A DNA stretch of 64,000 nt, from the NCBI GenBank assembly GCA_047967505.1, contig CM106538.1, one strand, 5' to 3'. The translations under genes and the position numbers were made by a program. The stretch comes from Dipteris shenzhenensis (Eukaryota; Polypodiophyta; Polypodiopsida; Gleicheniales). Of this stretch, positions 27,168 to 37,169 are shown in pieces. Position 1 is the stretch's first letter; each line of letters begins with the position of its first letter. Under the pieces are notes generated by a model. That model did not search any database. It saw only the letters and a program-made list of their open reading frames with translations, and had not been told where the DNA came from.

Positions 27168-27331
27168 CCAAAGGAACTGAAATAGGCTTACAGCCTGTCA
27201 TCCCATATTTGGACAGCATATCCAATCCATACTGCCTCTGCAAGAGCCATATCCCACTTGTGGATCTAATCACCTCAATGCCCAAGAAGTAACGCAGCTC
27301 TCCCAAATCCTTCATCTCAAACTTCTGCTTC
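27168..27331 (-). pseudogene. Copia-1 reverse transcriptase fragment (continuation)
   Basis: On the minus strand this 164-bp piece encodes Copia RT immediately downstream of the catalytic YVDD region (KQKFEMKDLGELRYFLG, then KPISVPLE). It is the direct continuation of the Copia-1 frame that stops at 45969: joining the two across element 2 restores the codons for LLKQKF. It is cut on its other side by the right end of element 1. The missing RNase H and 3' LTR would be expected to the left of element 1. Confidence 0.85.
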
Positions 27332-27357
27332 AAACACTTATTTCATTAATTTTGGAC
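27332..27357 (+). repeat. Left terminal inverted repeat of element 2
   Basis: 26 bp starting AAACACTTATTTC and ending TTTTGGAC, an exact reverse complement of 45943-45968. Just inside, 'acttttggactag' is a second weaker match to the inside of the right end (tagtctaaaagt), so the inverted similarity extends imperfectly past 26 bp. Confidence 0.9.
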
Positions 27358-27539
27358 TTGTCAATGTACAAATTCATTTTTACATATACTTTTGGACTAG
27401 TTTTCAGATAAAATTTAAGAAAAACCCAATCTTCAAAGCACATATAAAAACATAAAAACAAGCACTTTTTAATATATTTTTTAAGGACATGAAACTAAAA
27501 TTATAAAATTTAACGCAGCCTAGATAAGTTACATGAAAA

Positions 27540-27840
27540 AATAAGATTCGGTTGTTGTAAACTCTCTTAATATTTAATGGTGTTAATAAACACCTTCAAA
27601 AGTTAAGCCTGAGATAAGTTACACAAAAAAGAGTGGTTCAATAATTGTAAACTCTCTTTATATATATAATAGTGTTTAGGAAACACTTTCAAAAGTTACA
27701 AGTGGAAGTAGCAAACTCTCACAATATTTATAATTTAGGTGTTGAAAAACACCAAAAGTTACAATAAGACTCTCATTGGAAGGCAAATTACACCAAAAGT
27801 TACAATAAGACTCTCACTGGAAGGCAAATTTATTTTCAAG
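27540..27840. repeat. Left subterminal repeats with three stem-loops
   Basis: Three diverged units of roughly 80 bp carry 'aaactctc', a stem-loop and 'aaaagtta'. The stem-loops are GGTGTTAATAAACACC (27579-27594), AGTGTTTAGGAAACACT (27671-27687) and GGTGTTGAAAAACACC (27738-27753). The stem arms repeat the TIR tip (AAACACT), and a base change in one arm is matched in the other. A further direct repeat (caccaaaagttacaataaga) lies at 27751-27830. Probable transposase-recognition or end-folding sequences. Confidence 0.65.
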
Positions 27841-27874
27841 ACTACAGCCATTCAATTTGATGAATTTTCTATTT

Positions 27875-28309
27875 TCAGGTCTTTAGCCTAAATTCAACCC
27901 ATTCAAGAGCTGAGCTCATCTCATCCTCATCGATGTAGTTAAAATTATAGAAGAGAAGTAAGGACTGATGAATTTTCTCCTGCATAACACTTTGTTTATT
28001 CCGAATGGCTTGCGCTTCCTCGGGGGAAAATCTTCCATAAGGAGCCACACGCGAAGATATCTCACTTTGAAAGTCCATCAACTCTCTCCTATATGACTGC
28101 AATTTATCTATTTCAGTAGTAGCCATACTTATTTTTCTTTCCTCTTCCTTCTCTAAGCCCTTCTGACAAGCAAAGTCATCCTTCTCGTACGGGGTTAATG
28201 GAGCTGGATTTTGCTTTCTCTCCTCTCTCTTTCCTTGGTTCTCGGCAATCCATTCTTTGATGTTGCTAATGGCTTGCTCGATAGAATCGATTACCTTAAA
28301 AAGATCCAT
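27875..28309 (-). CDS. Small helical protein of unknown function (144 aa)
   Basis: Open frame of 144 codons from ATG 28309-28307 to a stop at 27875-27877. The protein is mostly charged and helical by eye: an N-terminal segment MDLFKVIDSIEQAISNIKEW, a Lys/Glu-rich middle, and a C-terminal YIDEDEMSSALEWVEFRL. No signal peptide, membrane segment or known motif is recognised. The frame remains open upstream for about 90 codons, but that part is GA-repeat DNA, so the MDLF start is preferred. It lies inside element 2, near its left end and downstream on the same strand of the Ulp1-like gene. It could be an accessory protein of the transposon or an exon of a longer transcript. Confidence 0.5.
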   Translation of the reverse strand: MDLFKVIDSIEQAISNIKEWIAENQGKREERKQNPAPLTPYEKDDFACQKGLEKEEERKISMATTEIDKLQSYRRELMDFQSEISSRVAPYGRFSPEEAQAIRNKQSVMQEKIHQSLLLFYNFNYIDEDEMSSALEWVEFRLKT

Positions 28310-28790
28310 AATGGCTGCAAGATGAAAGGAGTATGCTTGAGAAGAGGAGGTAAGGTTGCGGGCAAGATGGAAGGAGCAAGCTTGAGGAGAGGAGTAAGGT
28401 AAGAAGAGTAAAGTGGAAGAAGTGTGGAGAGGAGTAAGGTAAGAAGAGTAAAGTGGAAGAAGTGTGGAGAGGAGTAAGGTAAGAAGAGTAAAGTGGAAGA
28501 AGTTTTTACTGCGGGTGAGATATAGAAGACGAACGAGGTGAGGAAGGTAATGAGAGTGAGGAAAGATATAGAAGACGAACAAGGTGAGGAAGGTAACGAG
28601 AGTGAGGAAGGTAACTAGAGGAGGTAAGGCAAGATGAAAGGAGTATGCTTGAGAAGGGGAGGCAAGGCTGCGGGCAAGATGGAAGGAGCAAGCTTGAGGA
28701 GAGGAAGGAGCAAGCTTGAGGAGAGGAGTAAGGTAAGAAGAGCAAAGTGGAAGAAGTGTTTGCTGCGGGTGAGATATAGAAGATGAACGA
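28310..28790. repeat. GA-rich repeat region with a 40-bp tandem repeat
   Basis: A 40-bp unit (ggagtaaggtaagaagagta then aagtggaagaagtgtggaga) occurs at 28391, 28431 and 28471, and a diverged copy lies near 28731. Longer direct repeats (ggtgagatatagaagac(g/a)aacga; gaggaaggtaa) link 28500-28620 with 28730-28800. The minus strand is pyrimidine-rich; it may be the leader of the small ORF. Confidence 0.8.
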
Positions 28791-28849
28791 CTACTAGGGG
28801 ATTTATAGAACTACAGACTCATAATGTGGGATGAAAGATTTAGAATAAA

Positions 28850-29400
28850 GAATTGGTAGAGGCTGAGATGACTAGATGCAAGACCGTAATGCGAGACATG
28901 TGAGACATGTAAGATAATGAGGACATTGAAATCTATAAAATAAAATGATGGGATGCAAGACCGTAATGGGAGACATTTGAGACATGTAAGACAGTGATAG
29001 TACATTGAAATCTATAAAATAAAATGATGGAACACAAGAATGATATAATTAATAGAATCTCATCATGAGATATTCTTTTAATATAATATAAGTTAGTAAT
29101 TATTAGAATCTCATCATGAGATATTCTTTTAATATAATATAAGTTAGACTTGCTGATGCAAGACCGTAATGCGAGACATGTGAGATGATAGATTTTGAGT
29201 ACATTGAAATCTATAAAATAAAGTGATGGAAATAAGAATGATATAATTATTAGATTCTCATCATAAGATATTTATTGTACATAATAAATGATAGATTTTG
29301 AGTACATTGAAATCTATAAAATAAAGTGATGGAACATAAGAATGATATAATTATTAGATTCTCATCATAAGATATTTATTGTACATAATAAATTAGACTT
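28850..29400. repeat. AT-rich interspersed direct repeats
   Basis: Several imperfect copies of 'gcaagaccgtaatg(c/g)gagaca', 'acattgaaatctataaaata' and '(a)ttagaatctcatcat(g/a)agat'. The clearest pair, starting gatagattttgagtacattg, lies at 29187 and 29290, a 103-bp period. No coding potential. The block lies between the small ORF and the 3' end of the Ulp1-like gene. Confidence 0.75.
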
Positions 29401-29552
29401 TCAAAAAAGTAAAACCTAATGTATTGTAATGAATAAATATCATAAAATATCCTAATGTATTGCAACATTTAACATAAGTTTAAAAAACACTATTATTAAT
29501 CAATACAAACAAGATAAAAATCTTCAAGGACTCATGTCTCTTTCTACATGTT

Positions 29553-32500
29553 TTACAACTGAATAGAGTTTGATGAGTCCTCTTGAGGCTGTGATTCTCT
29601 AAGAGTACATTGAGTCTCTACTTGTGTGGATGGTGTACATTGAGATTCTACTTCTAGTGCAATCGGGATAGACTTAATCTCTTCCTCCTTTACAAGATGT
29701 GATGTTGTAGATGCACATTGAGTCTCCACTTCTTGTGTAGGAAGAATGCATTGAATCTCTAATTCAAGTGTAGACTGTAATGCTTCTACTTGAGGCTGTG
29801 ATACAGAAGGAGACTGAATTGTCTCTTGTTTTTCTTTGGCTCCCTCAGGTTCTTCATTGAGTCCATCATGTTGTTTCCCAATGGTAGCAGTTAGATAGTG
29901 AACAGTCTTAGCCACAAAATCTTGTAGCTCGAGCTTGGTATATGCTTTTATTGAGACATGTTCAAAAATTTCATTGAGATACAACATGAAGTTGTAGGCA
30001 ATTCTCCACCCACTACTAAACATGTCTTTCTGCTCCACTGCGAGGCATGTCTGGAAATTTGGTTGGTCTTGATGCTCCCTGATTTTCATAATCGCAGAAA
30101 CTAACTTGTTTGCAGACGTGTCCATCATGACATATGACAAAGTGAATTTGTGTAGTAAATAGTAAGATGCATGTTCATAATGATATGATAAAAGAACACT
30201 TACCTGAACACCTTGTGAAAGCCTGTAAATGAGTTGACAGACCAACAATGGTTGTCATCAAGATCCCATACTATCAGGCTCCAATGTGAAGTACATCACC
30301 AATAAAGAGCGATAAGATTTATCACAATATTAAGTATTAATTGACACAATATTATAAATAAGAGAGTAAAAGAAAGATTGAGACGATACTTACTTCTCAT
30401 AGTATGGCATAAAGACAACTAGTATGCCATCCAAGTCTAAAGGTTGTAGAATTGAACAAACATCATCTACTGTCTAGAATTGAACAAACATCATCTACTG
30501 TCTTCTTGGTATCACTAAGTACAGCTAAAAGAAGAGAATCGAGCATACAGACGTGATTCTGTACTGATCTAGGAAAGTGAGATATAACCGTACTGTAGCA
30601 ATAAATAAACAAATGTTAGAAGCAGATTGAATCAAATGATTGAAGTATCAAGCCAAGAGATGTTCATATCAAACCTGAGGATGGCCATCATGATTTTGTC
30701 ATTAGCCTCTTTCAAAGGGTCAAAGAGGATTGTAACTTCCTCGCTACCAAAAGTCAAAACACAAGGTTGCTTGCTAATGATGACCCTAACCTCAGAAGAG
30801 CTCCCCATTTCATCCAATACAGCGGTTACATTAGGACAACTTATGGGCGTAGCAACCAATGTTTCCTCTGGATGCTCCACCACGTTATCAATAAATGCCT
30901 TAATGATAGATGACATAAATGCATATAGATGCAAGTCTGTATATGTCGACACTGAGGTTTCACCGTCTCTCAAATTAAAAATTTGAGCAAGGACCAAAAA
31001 GCAGTTATATCCGACTCTCCACCCACAACTGTGGTCATCATTCTGCTTCGCTGCAGGGCATGTTACATACTCTATTTGATCTTCTAAGTCACCCTCCATT
31101 TGCATAAGTGCATCTATAGCACCTACCAACTTTCGAGTAGATCTACACAAACATCAAAATAGAAAACATAAATGAATGTGCGCATTGCATAGGCTGCATC
31201 TCATTGACATAATTATGACACAAGTAGGTTATACTTACTCTGACACACTGCCATGGATAGATGCTATTGAATTGACAAAGAAGCATTGCTTGGCTAAGAT
31301 GTCCACAATTACCAAGCTCCAATGCAAGCTGCATTATCAATTAAGAATAATTATTATTTGATATAATCCTCCACAATGTAAGAGATAAGCTAGGTAGGGA
31401 TTGATACTCACTCCTCGTGATATGCAATAAAGATAACTCACGCCGCAATCAAATCAATAGGTTGCAACCACTTAAAAACATCATCTATGGTCTTCTGCTT
31501 ATTGCTAAGTACACTAGAAACAAGAGGATCGACCATATATGCACGTCTTTGTATATATAGGGGAAGCTGTTGTAAAACCATACTGCAATAAAAAGAAAAG
31601 AATATTAGTTCATTTGATCCAATGGAAATACAAAAGCATAAAGTCAGTAAAAAGTTTGTGTCAAACCTGAGGATGGCTATTATGACCTTGTCATTAACCT
31701 CTTTCTTGAAGTTTATAAGGATTGAAATGTCCTCTTCATCGAATAGAAAAGTAAGAGGTCGTTCTCGAACTTGAAACCTAACTTGAAATGACTTCTCCAT
31801 TTGCTGCAAGGTATGATTATTTTCTAGAGTCATCCGATGGATAGCCAGAGTAGCTTTGCTTTCTTGAGATGAGCTTTCTATATTCTCTACTCCAGCTATG
31901 TCCTCCTCATCCTCCTCCTCTCCCTTCTCCTATAAAAGGATAAAATAATTATGAGATTCAAAATTTTAAATTAATTATAAATTTAAAAAGACCTTTAAAT
32001 GAATAAAGAAAATTAAACATAAGTTTTCATACCTCTACATATCTTCGTGGTCTTTTTATGTAACCTTCAGAGGCAAGGTCAGTGTCATATCCATCTTCTT
32101 CTGCTTCCTTGCTATCGCTTGTGTCCTCACTATTATATCCAAAGCTTTGATCATTTTCATCATCTTTCTTGCTCTCATCATACATGATCATCTCTATGTC
32201 AGCATCCTCTTCATGTGAGATCGGACCTTTCTTATCAAACTTTATTGTGAGAGAAGCCACGGTATCAAGGTATTCCAAGCAAGTAGGGCTCTCAATAATA
32301 TTTACATTGTGTCCTTTTCTGATAAGAGCTTCAAACAAATGTCCCATTCGACACAATGTGACTTCCCATCCGGACGGTAGCAAAAATTCCATCATACTAA
32401 TTAAAAGATCAGCACTTTTTGCTGGCCTTTCATAGTGATTTGCGTTGCGATGGAGGGGACTTGGAGCTTCATGCTCTTCCAGCAGTAGTTGCAATCTCTT

Positions 32501-35404
32501 TGCATTCCCTCTTATATTGTTTTGTAAGGAGTGATCATTGTAACGGCTCTTCATGCACAAGAAAAAGGTTTCTAGACATTGTATCTTGAGACCGCATTCT
32601 CTCTTGTCCCTTTTTCTTGAGTATATACCATTGTAAATCTTAAGCTCATTGCCATATTGTTTTTCTAGGGTAGCAGACATTTGTTCCTTGTCATCTTTAT
32701 CAGCAAATATGACTATATTACATTGTCCGACTCTACCAATGGTGGTATGTAATATTCTGTCAAGGAGTTGACGAATGTCATCCGGTGATATAATAGACAA
32801 AGAAAAGCTGAGGTCTCTCCCAAGCAGTGTCATTGGACAAAAAATCATTCAATGAAACTCCCTTGCACTCAACACTCTTTCCAGACTCTGAAATGATTTC
32901 ATGTATGAAAAAAAAGCCCTTGTTCAAAGTTTTTTCTTTTCTGAGAGTGTGCTTATTGATGACTTTTTGTGCATATGCATACACATTTTCCGGAATGTCA
33001 CTTCTCATAGAGGGAGTAATTTCAGATCCATCATCTTCTACCTTCACCCATTTATGCGCCCAAGCCTTCTGTTTAGCTGATGGTAAAGCTGATGCCATCT
33101 GCCTCACAATGTTATGATCAATTTTACATTGGCTAATTGGAATATTTTTTTCTGCCAATAAATATTCAATTGCACTCTTTACTACATCACGCTTGACCTG
33201 TTGGTTGATGCAATCTTCCATGCAATGATCTTTATCCTTTTTGCCAAAAAACCATTCTTTGGACATTAATTTCTCTGTAGCAAGACTTGCGTATTTGTCT
33301 GGTAAGTTTCTTAAAGGCCTCCACATCTGAGCTGTCATCTCTTTTTTCTCAATCTTCTTTGCCTTCTCTTTAATCAATGATGGAGCCTCATATGTGACAT
33401 CTCCTTTCTCACATGCAAGACACACGTCTTTGATCTGATGAAAAACTTCATCACTATGGAAAAGTATGCTTAAGTGTAGTCTTGATACCTATCCCGTACT
33501 GTCTTAAAGCTTGTAATCACCTCTGCTCTTTCCTACTTTCCCCTTGGTACAATGGCACTCAAGCATGTGTAGAAGTCAACAAGATTATCCGCTTCCACTT
33601 TAGTTGCAGTTCTTTTGAGAGTAGTCAAAGGAGAATTAAAAGTTTTCCATATGGTCCTAGCTTTGAGCAACATCTCTGAAGTGGAGGTGATTTTTTGTAG
33701 TGCATAAATGTCATGATTAAGTCTTTCCGACTCAATCAAATATTTTTTCTCGTTCTTGACGATACAAATGCATGCAGAATAGTAGTGAAATTGAGGCACA
33801 CTCGCGAAGGTTTGATAAGTAATTTCTCCTTTCTTGTATGCATCTCTAGAGCGCTCATTACAAGCATAGGCATAGTGCTGACCATCTATTGCCTCAAATG
33901 TACAATGAGCTAAGAAATTTCTCTTGGCATCCCTTATATGTCGTTCTGGATCATTCACTGAACTTTGTCCTTCTTGAAGTGAGGGAACTTGTTTTCCGAG
34001 GAACTTAGTGAATTGCATCTCAAAATCTATAGGCTGAGAGAAATTGATGGATTGACTATAATCTCCCATGACTGGCCAAAATGTTCTTGGACGGAGTACC
34101 AAATTAGAAACAACTGGTTTTTTTCCATCAATCAAAGCCTGAAAAATCTTTTTAGCATAGGCTGTATCTAAGGTCCTGCTGTTGGTGAAGACACTTGCTT
34201 TGACCACTGTTGAAGCATGTATAACTTGAGTCTTCTGGCCCCATATATATCCTGGATCCTCATCTGTCACAGCCTCATTCAAGCGAAGATTTAGGTTCTT
34301 CATTGATAACATTTCTGCTTCTAGATCTGACTCCATTTCAAGACCCTCCGCATCTTTTTCATGTTCTTCCTCTTCTCTTCTTTGCCCTTTCTTTGTATAT
34401 GAACAACCTCTTTTTCCAGTTATAGGACTTGGAACTATAGCTCGTGAAGTACTTGCCTTTTGCATTTGACGTCGAGGTTTATTTTTTAGGGGCTCAATGT
34501 GAACTGCTTTAGATTGCCCTACTTCTTCTTCTATTGCCTCAACTTCAAGTATACTTAAGGGCTTCACTTGTTCTGTTATTCCATCAACTTCATGAGTTAC
34601 ACCATCTAAGTGAGTAATACCATGAACAAGAGATGTGTGTGCATGTCCTGTCTTATCTGCTGATGCATATCGTGTCTCACTCAAATCAATTTCTGTCTGA
34701 GATGCATGTGCATGTCCGGTCTCCACCAATTCAATTCCTGTCTCAGATGTAGATCCCTTGTAAGCATCCACGTGTACAAGACCCTCATCCATTGCTACAA
34801 TGTGTTCTGTCTCATCCACTTCACTTCTTCTCTCATTTGTATTACCATGAACCAGGTCTACATGGCGTGTCTCATCACTTCCTTTCTCATGTGTGGATTC
34901 TTGCACCTTAGGTCCCTCCAATGAAGTTGAACCTTGTTCGATGACACCCTGAAAGTATTCAAGGATAATCTTTGACTGCATTTTTCTTGCTTCCTCAATG
35001 GGGAATTCCTCCCACACATGTTGAAGGATCTCCAATGCAGGAACCAATTCAGGAAATCTAGGTGCTTTTGGCGGCGGCATCACAAAGTGCATTGCATCTT
35101 TCTTAGAAAGAAGAAACGATCTGTTGCTCATTCTTGACTTTGTGTAAATCATCATTGTACTGCTGTCTTTTTCAATTTTTATTCCTACTAAGGTGCCCCC
35201 TTGAATCAAATTGCTCTTTGAGAAAGATACATTTGATGCCCACTCATCTTTCTCCAACTCTCTCTTTGTCATCACTAGAATGAGATTTCCTTTACTTAAG
35301 ACCAAGAATCATGCTTTCTTTGTTGTGTCAACAACTGTCCAGTTTGTGAAGTCCTTTGGGGCATAAATCATACCATTGACAAATGCTGTAGCCTCAAGAT
35401 CCAT
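29553..35404 (-). pseudogene. ParB/methyltransferase-like gene fused to two Ulp1 (C48)-like peptidase units
   Basis: Minus-strand gene, ATG at 35404. Phase-consistent exons: 35404-33537, 33453-32033, 31929-31667, 31582-31412, 31328-31239, 31142-30675, 30592-30394, about 30290-30204 and about 30125-29553. Exon 1 has a variable His/Thr/Glu-rich middle and, near residue 500, a DGQH motif (FEAIDGQHYAYA) resembling ParB/DGQHR domains. Exon 2 resembles the N4/N6-methyltransferase fold (SLSIISPDDIRQLL, NIVIFAD, HYERPAKSADLL) without a clear catalytic PPY motif. Exons 3-6 form an Ulp1-like unit with His (LHWSLVIVDI) and Gln/Cys (KQNDDHSCGWRV). Exons 7-9 repeat that unit with Cys replaced by Ser (SSGWRIAYNF). 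Disablements: TGA at 35311-35309, +1 frameshift near 32830, TGA at 31440-31438, a 28-bp duplication in exon 7, and a lost acceptor before exon 8. It lies inside element 2. Confidence 0.72.
30448..30503. repeat. 28-bp tandem microduplication inside an exon
   Basis: Two identical 28-bp copies (30448-30475 and 30476-30503; core attgaacaaacatcatctac) lie in the exon encoding TVDDVCSILQPLDLDG on the minus strand. Because 28 is not a multiple of three, the second Ulp1-like unit is frameshifted here. The corresponding place in the first unit (31450-31520) has only one copy. Confidence 0.92.
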
Positions 35405-36729
35405 CCTATATTCAAGCACAACAAGGTACTTTGACAAACTACAATTACTTTAAAAAATCAAAAGTACAATGAGTCCCATTAATACACCTCAAGTTTTTAT
35501 TCTTCCCAATCATATAAGCATCAATTTCATGCTTTGGGAATAGCCTAAAAGGCTTTACAAGGCTTAGAGCATAAATGCTTTGGGAATAGCCTAAAAGGCT
35601 TTACAAGGCTTAGAGCATAAATGTGAAAAAAAATAAGGATTTACAATGATCTCTGAATACAAATTTGAAGTCTGTCATATATAAGTGCAAAATGCTCTAT
35701 CAACTCCTGCAACTGATATAAGTATAAAATGCTCTGTCAACTTCCACAACTGTAATCTGTCATGTCCACTGATACAACTTTCAATCATCTTGAAAGTTTG
35801 AAAACCTTAATCGTTGCTTAAATGGTAGGGTTGTTGTGACTGTGAAACCGAATGTGAACGAATGGACTGACTCCTAGGAACTAGTCGGGAAATTTTGAGC
35901 ATGGCTTTGATTGGTTTTTTTGGAGTTCTCTCCTCTAAGGACAAACTAATCTATGCTAATCTAGACTACACCAACCGTCGAAGCGAAGAAAAGCAAGAAA
36001 TAATTTCTTTTCCATTGTTCTTTTTAATATCCTTAGGTTGCGAATTAAAAGCAAAAAATAATCTATTTTCCATTATTCTTTTTAATACACTAAGGTTGTG
36101 AGTTTAAAAAAGATAAAATTTATATTTTCAAAAACTAATTTACTTACAACTCATAAGAATTGAACATTCACATTAATAAGAAGTTAAAATCTTAATAAAT
36201 TTGAATTTAAATAATAAAAACTATAAAGTAGTTTAACTTAAAGTTTATGAAAAAATAACGTAAAATAAAGAAAATAAGACTTAAAATTAAAAATTTAATA
36301 TTTGCCTAGAAGAATATATTAATTCTCCCTAAAAAGAAATAAATTAAAGTAATAATAACGAATGTAAGTTAAACTACTTTTAAATTTTTAATTTAAAATG
36401 TAATAAAATTAAAATTATACTTTCTATATTCCAAAACAAAATGCATTATAGTCTAAATTAAACTAGTAAATTGAAAATGAAAGTGAAACTCATTTTAAAT
36501 TCAAAAACAAAGAAAAATTTAAAATTCAAGTTTCTACAAGTTTTCCTTTTCGCATACATTTGTCTTTTCACACTTTTCAAGTTTCCACGTGTTTGTCTTT
36601 TCAAACACAAGGTTGTCTTTTATCATAATTTTCAAGTTTTCACACGTTTATCTTTTCAAACACAAGGATTCATAGTTTAAAAAAAGGCGGGAATTTTGAA
36701 ATTCTAGTTTCCACACGTTTCTCTTTTCA
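35405..36729. other. AT-rich intergenic region between divergent genes of element 2
   Basis: No gene is seen. A 46-bp direct tandem duplication (gctttgggaatagcctaaaa...) lies at 35531-35576 and 35577-35622. 36000-36500 is very AT-rich. From 36530, 'tttccacacgtttgtctttt' and 'caaacacaagg' recur three to four times. GGCGGGAA at 36686-36693 matches the E2F consensus on the opposite strand (TTCCCGCC), although such an 8-mer can occur by chance. The region separates the minus-strand gene starting at 35404 from the plus-strand half of the element and may hold promoters for both directions. Confidence 0.5.
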
Positions 36730-37168
36730 AACACCAAGGTTTATAGTTTTGTTTGTTTAAGTTTCGACTAAATCACACACCAATCTCCTCTAATATGCCT
36801 CATTGATCGTAGCTCCCAAATTCTTCCATCAAAACATCTCTCCCTTTATCTCTTCTTGATCGTCGCCCACTCATTTTTCTCCTCATTGGTAAGATTTTCT
36901 ATCTCGATCGTACTTTCTCTTGTGCCCTTCCTCTCTAAATTTTCATCAAACACCAAGGTTTATAGTTTTGTTTGTTTAAGTTTCGACTAAATCACACACC
37001 AATCTCCTCTCATATGCCTCATTGATCGTAGCTCCCAAATTCTTCCATCAAAACATCTCTCCTTTATCTCTTCTCGATCGTCACCCACTCATTTCTCCTC
37101 TTCATTGGTAAGATTTTCTATCTCGATCGTACTTTCTCTTGTGTCCCCCCCCTCTAAATTTTCATCTC
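36730..37168 (+). repeat. Two tandem copies of a 219-bp leader-like unit
   Basis: 'acaccaaggtttatagtttt' starts at 36731 and again at 36950. The two copies are nearly identical over 219 bp. Each contains pyrimidine-rich sequence and 'ctcattggtaagattttcta', which matches a plant 5' splice donor (G|GTAAGA). This looks like a 5' untranslated exon with its donor, duplicated. No ATG-started frame of note lies within it. Confidence 0.75.
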
Positions 37169-37169
37169 T

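Noticed and set aside
31176-31361. Plus-strand open frames opposite the Ulp1-like exons
   Set aside because: Antisense shadows of exons whose minus-strand motifs and splice phases are clear.
33453-33537. A frameshift between the first two coding blocks of the Ulp1-like gene
   Set aside because: Re-read as an 83-nt intron (GTAGGA...CCATAG) that keeps phase and gives RGNDEVFHQIK. It is short but fits the other introns of this gene.
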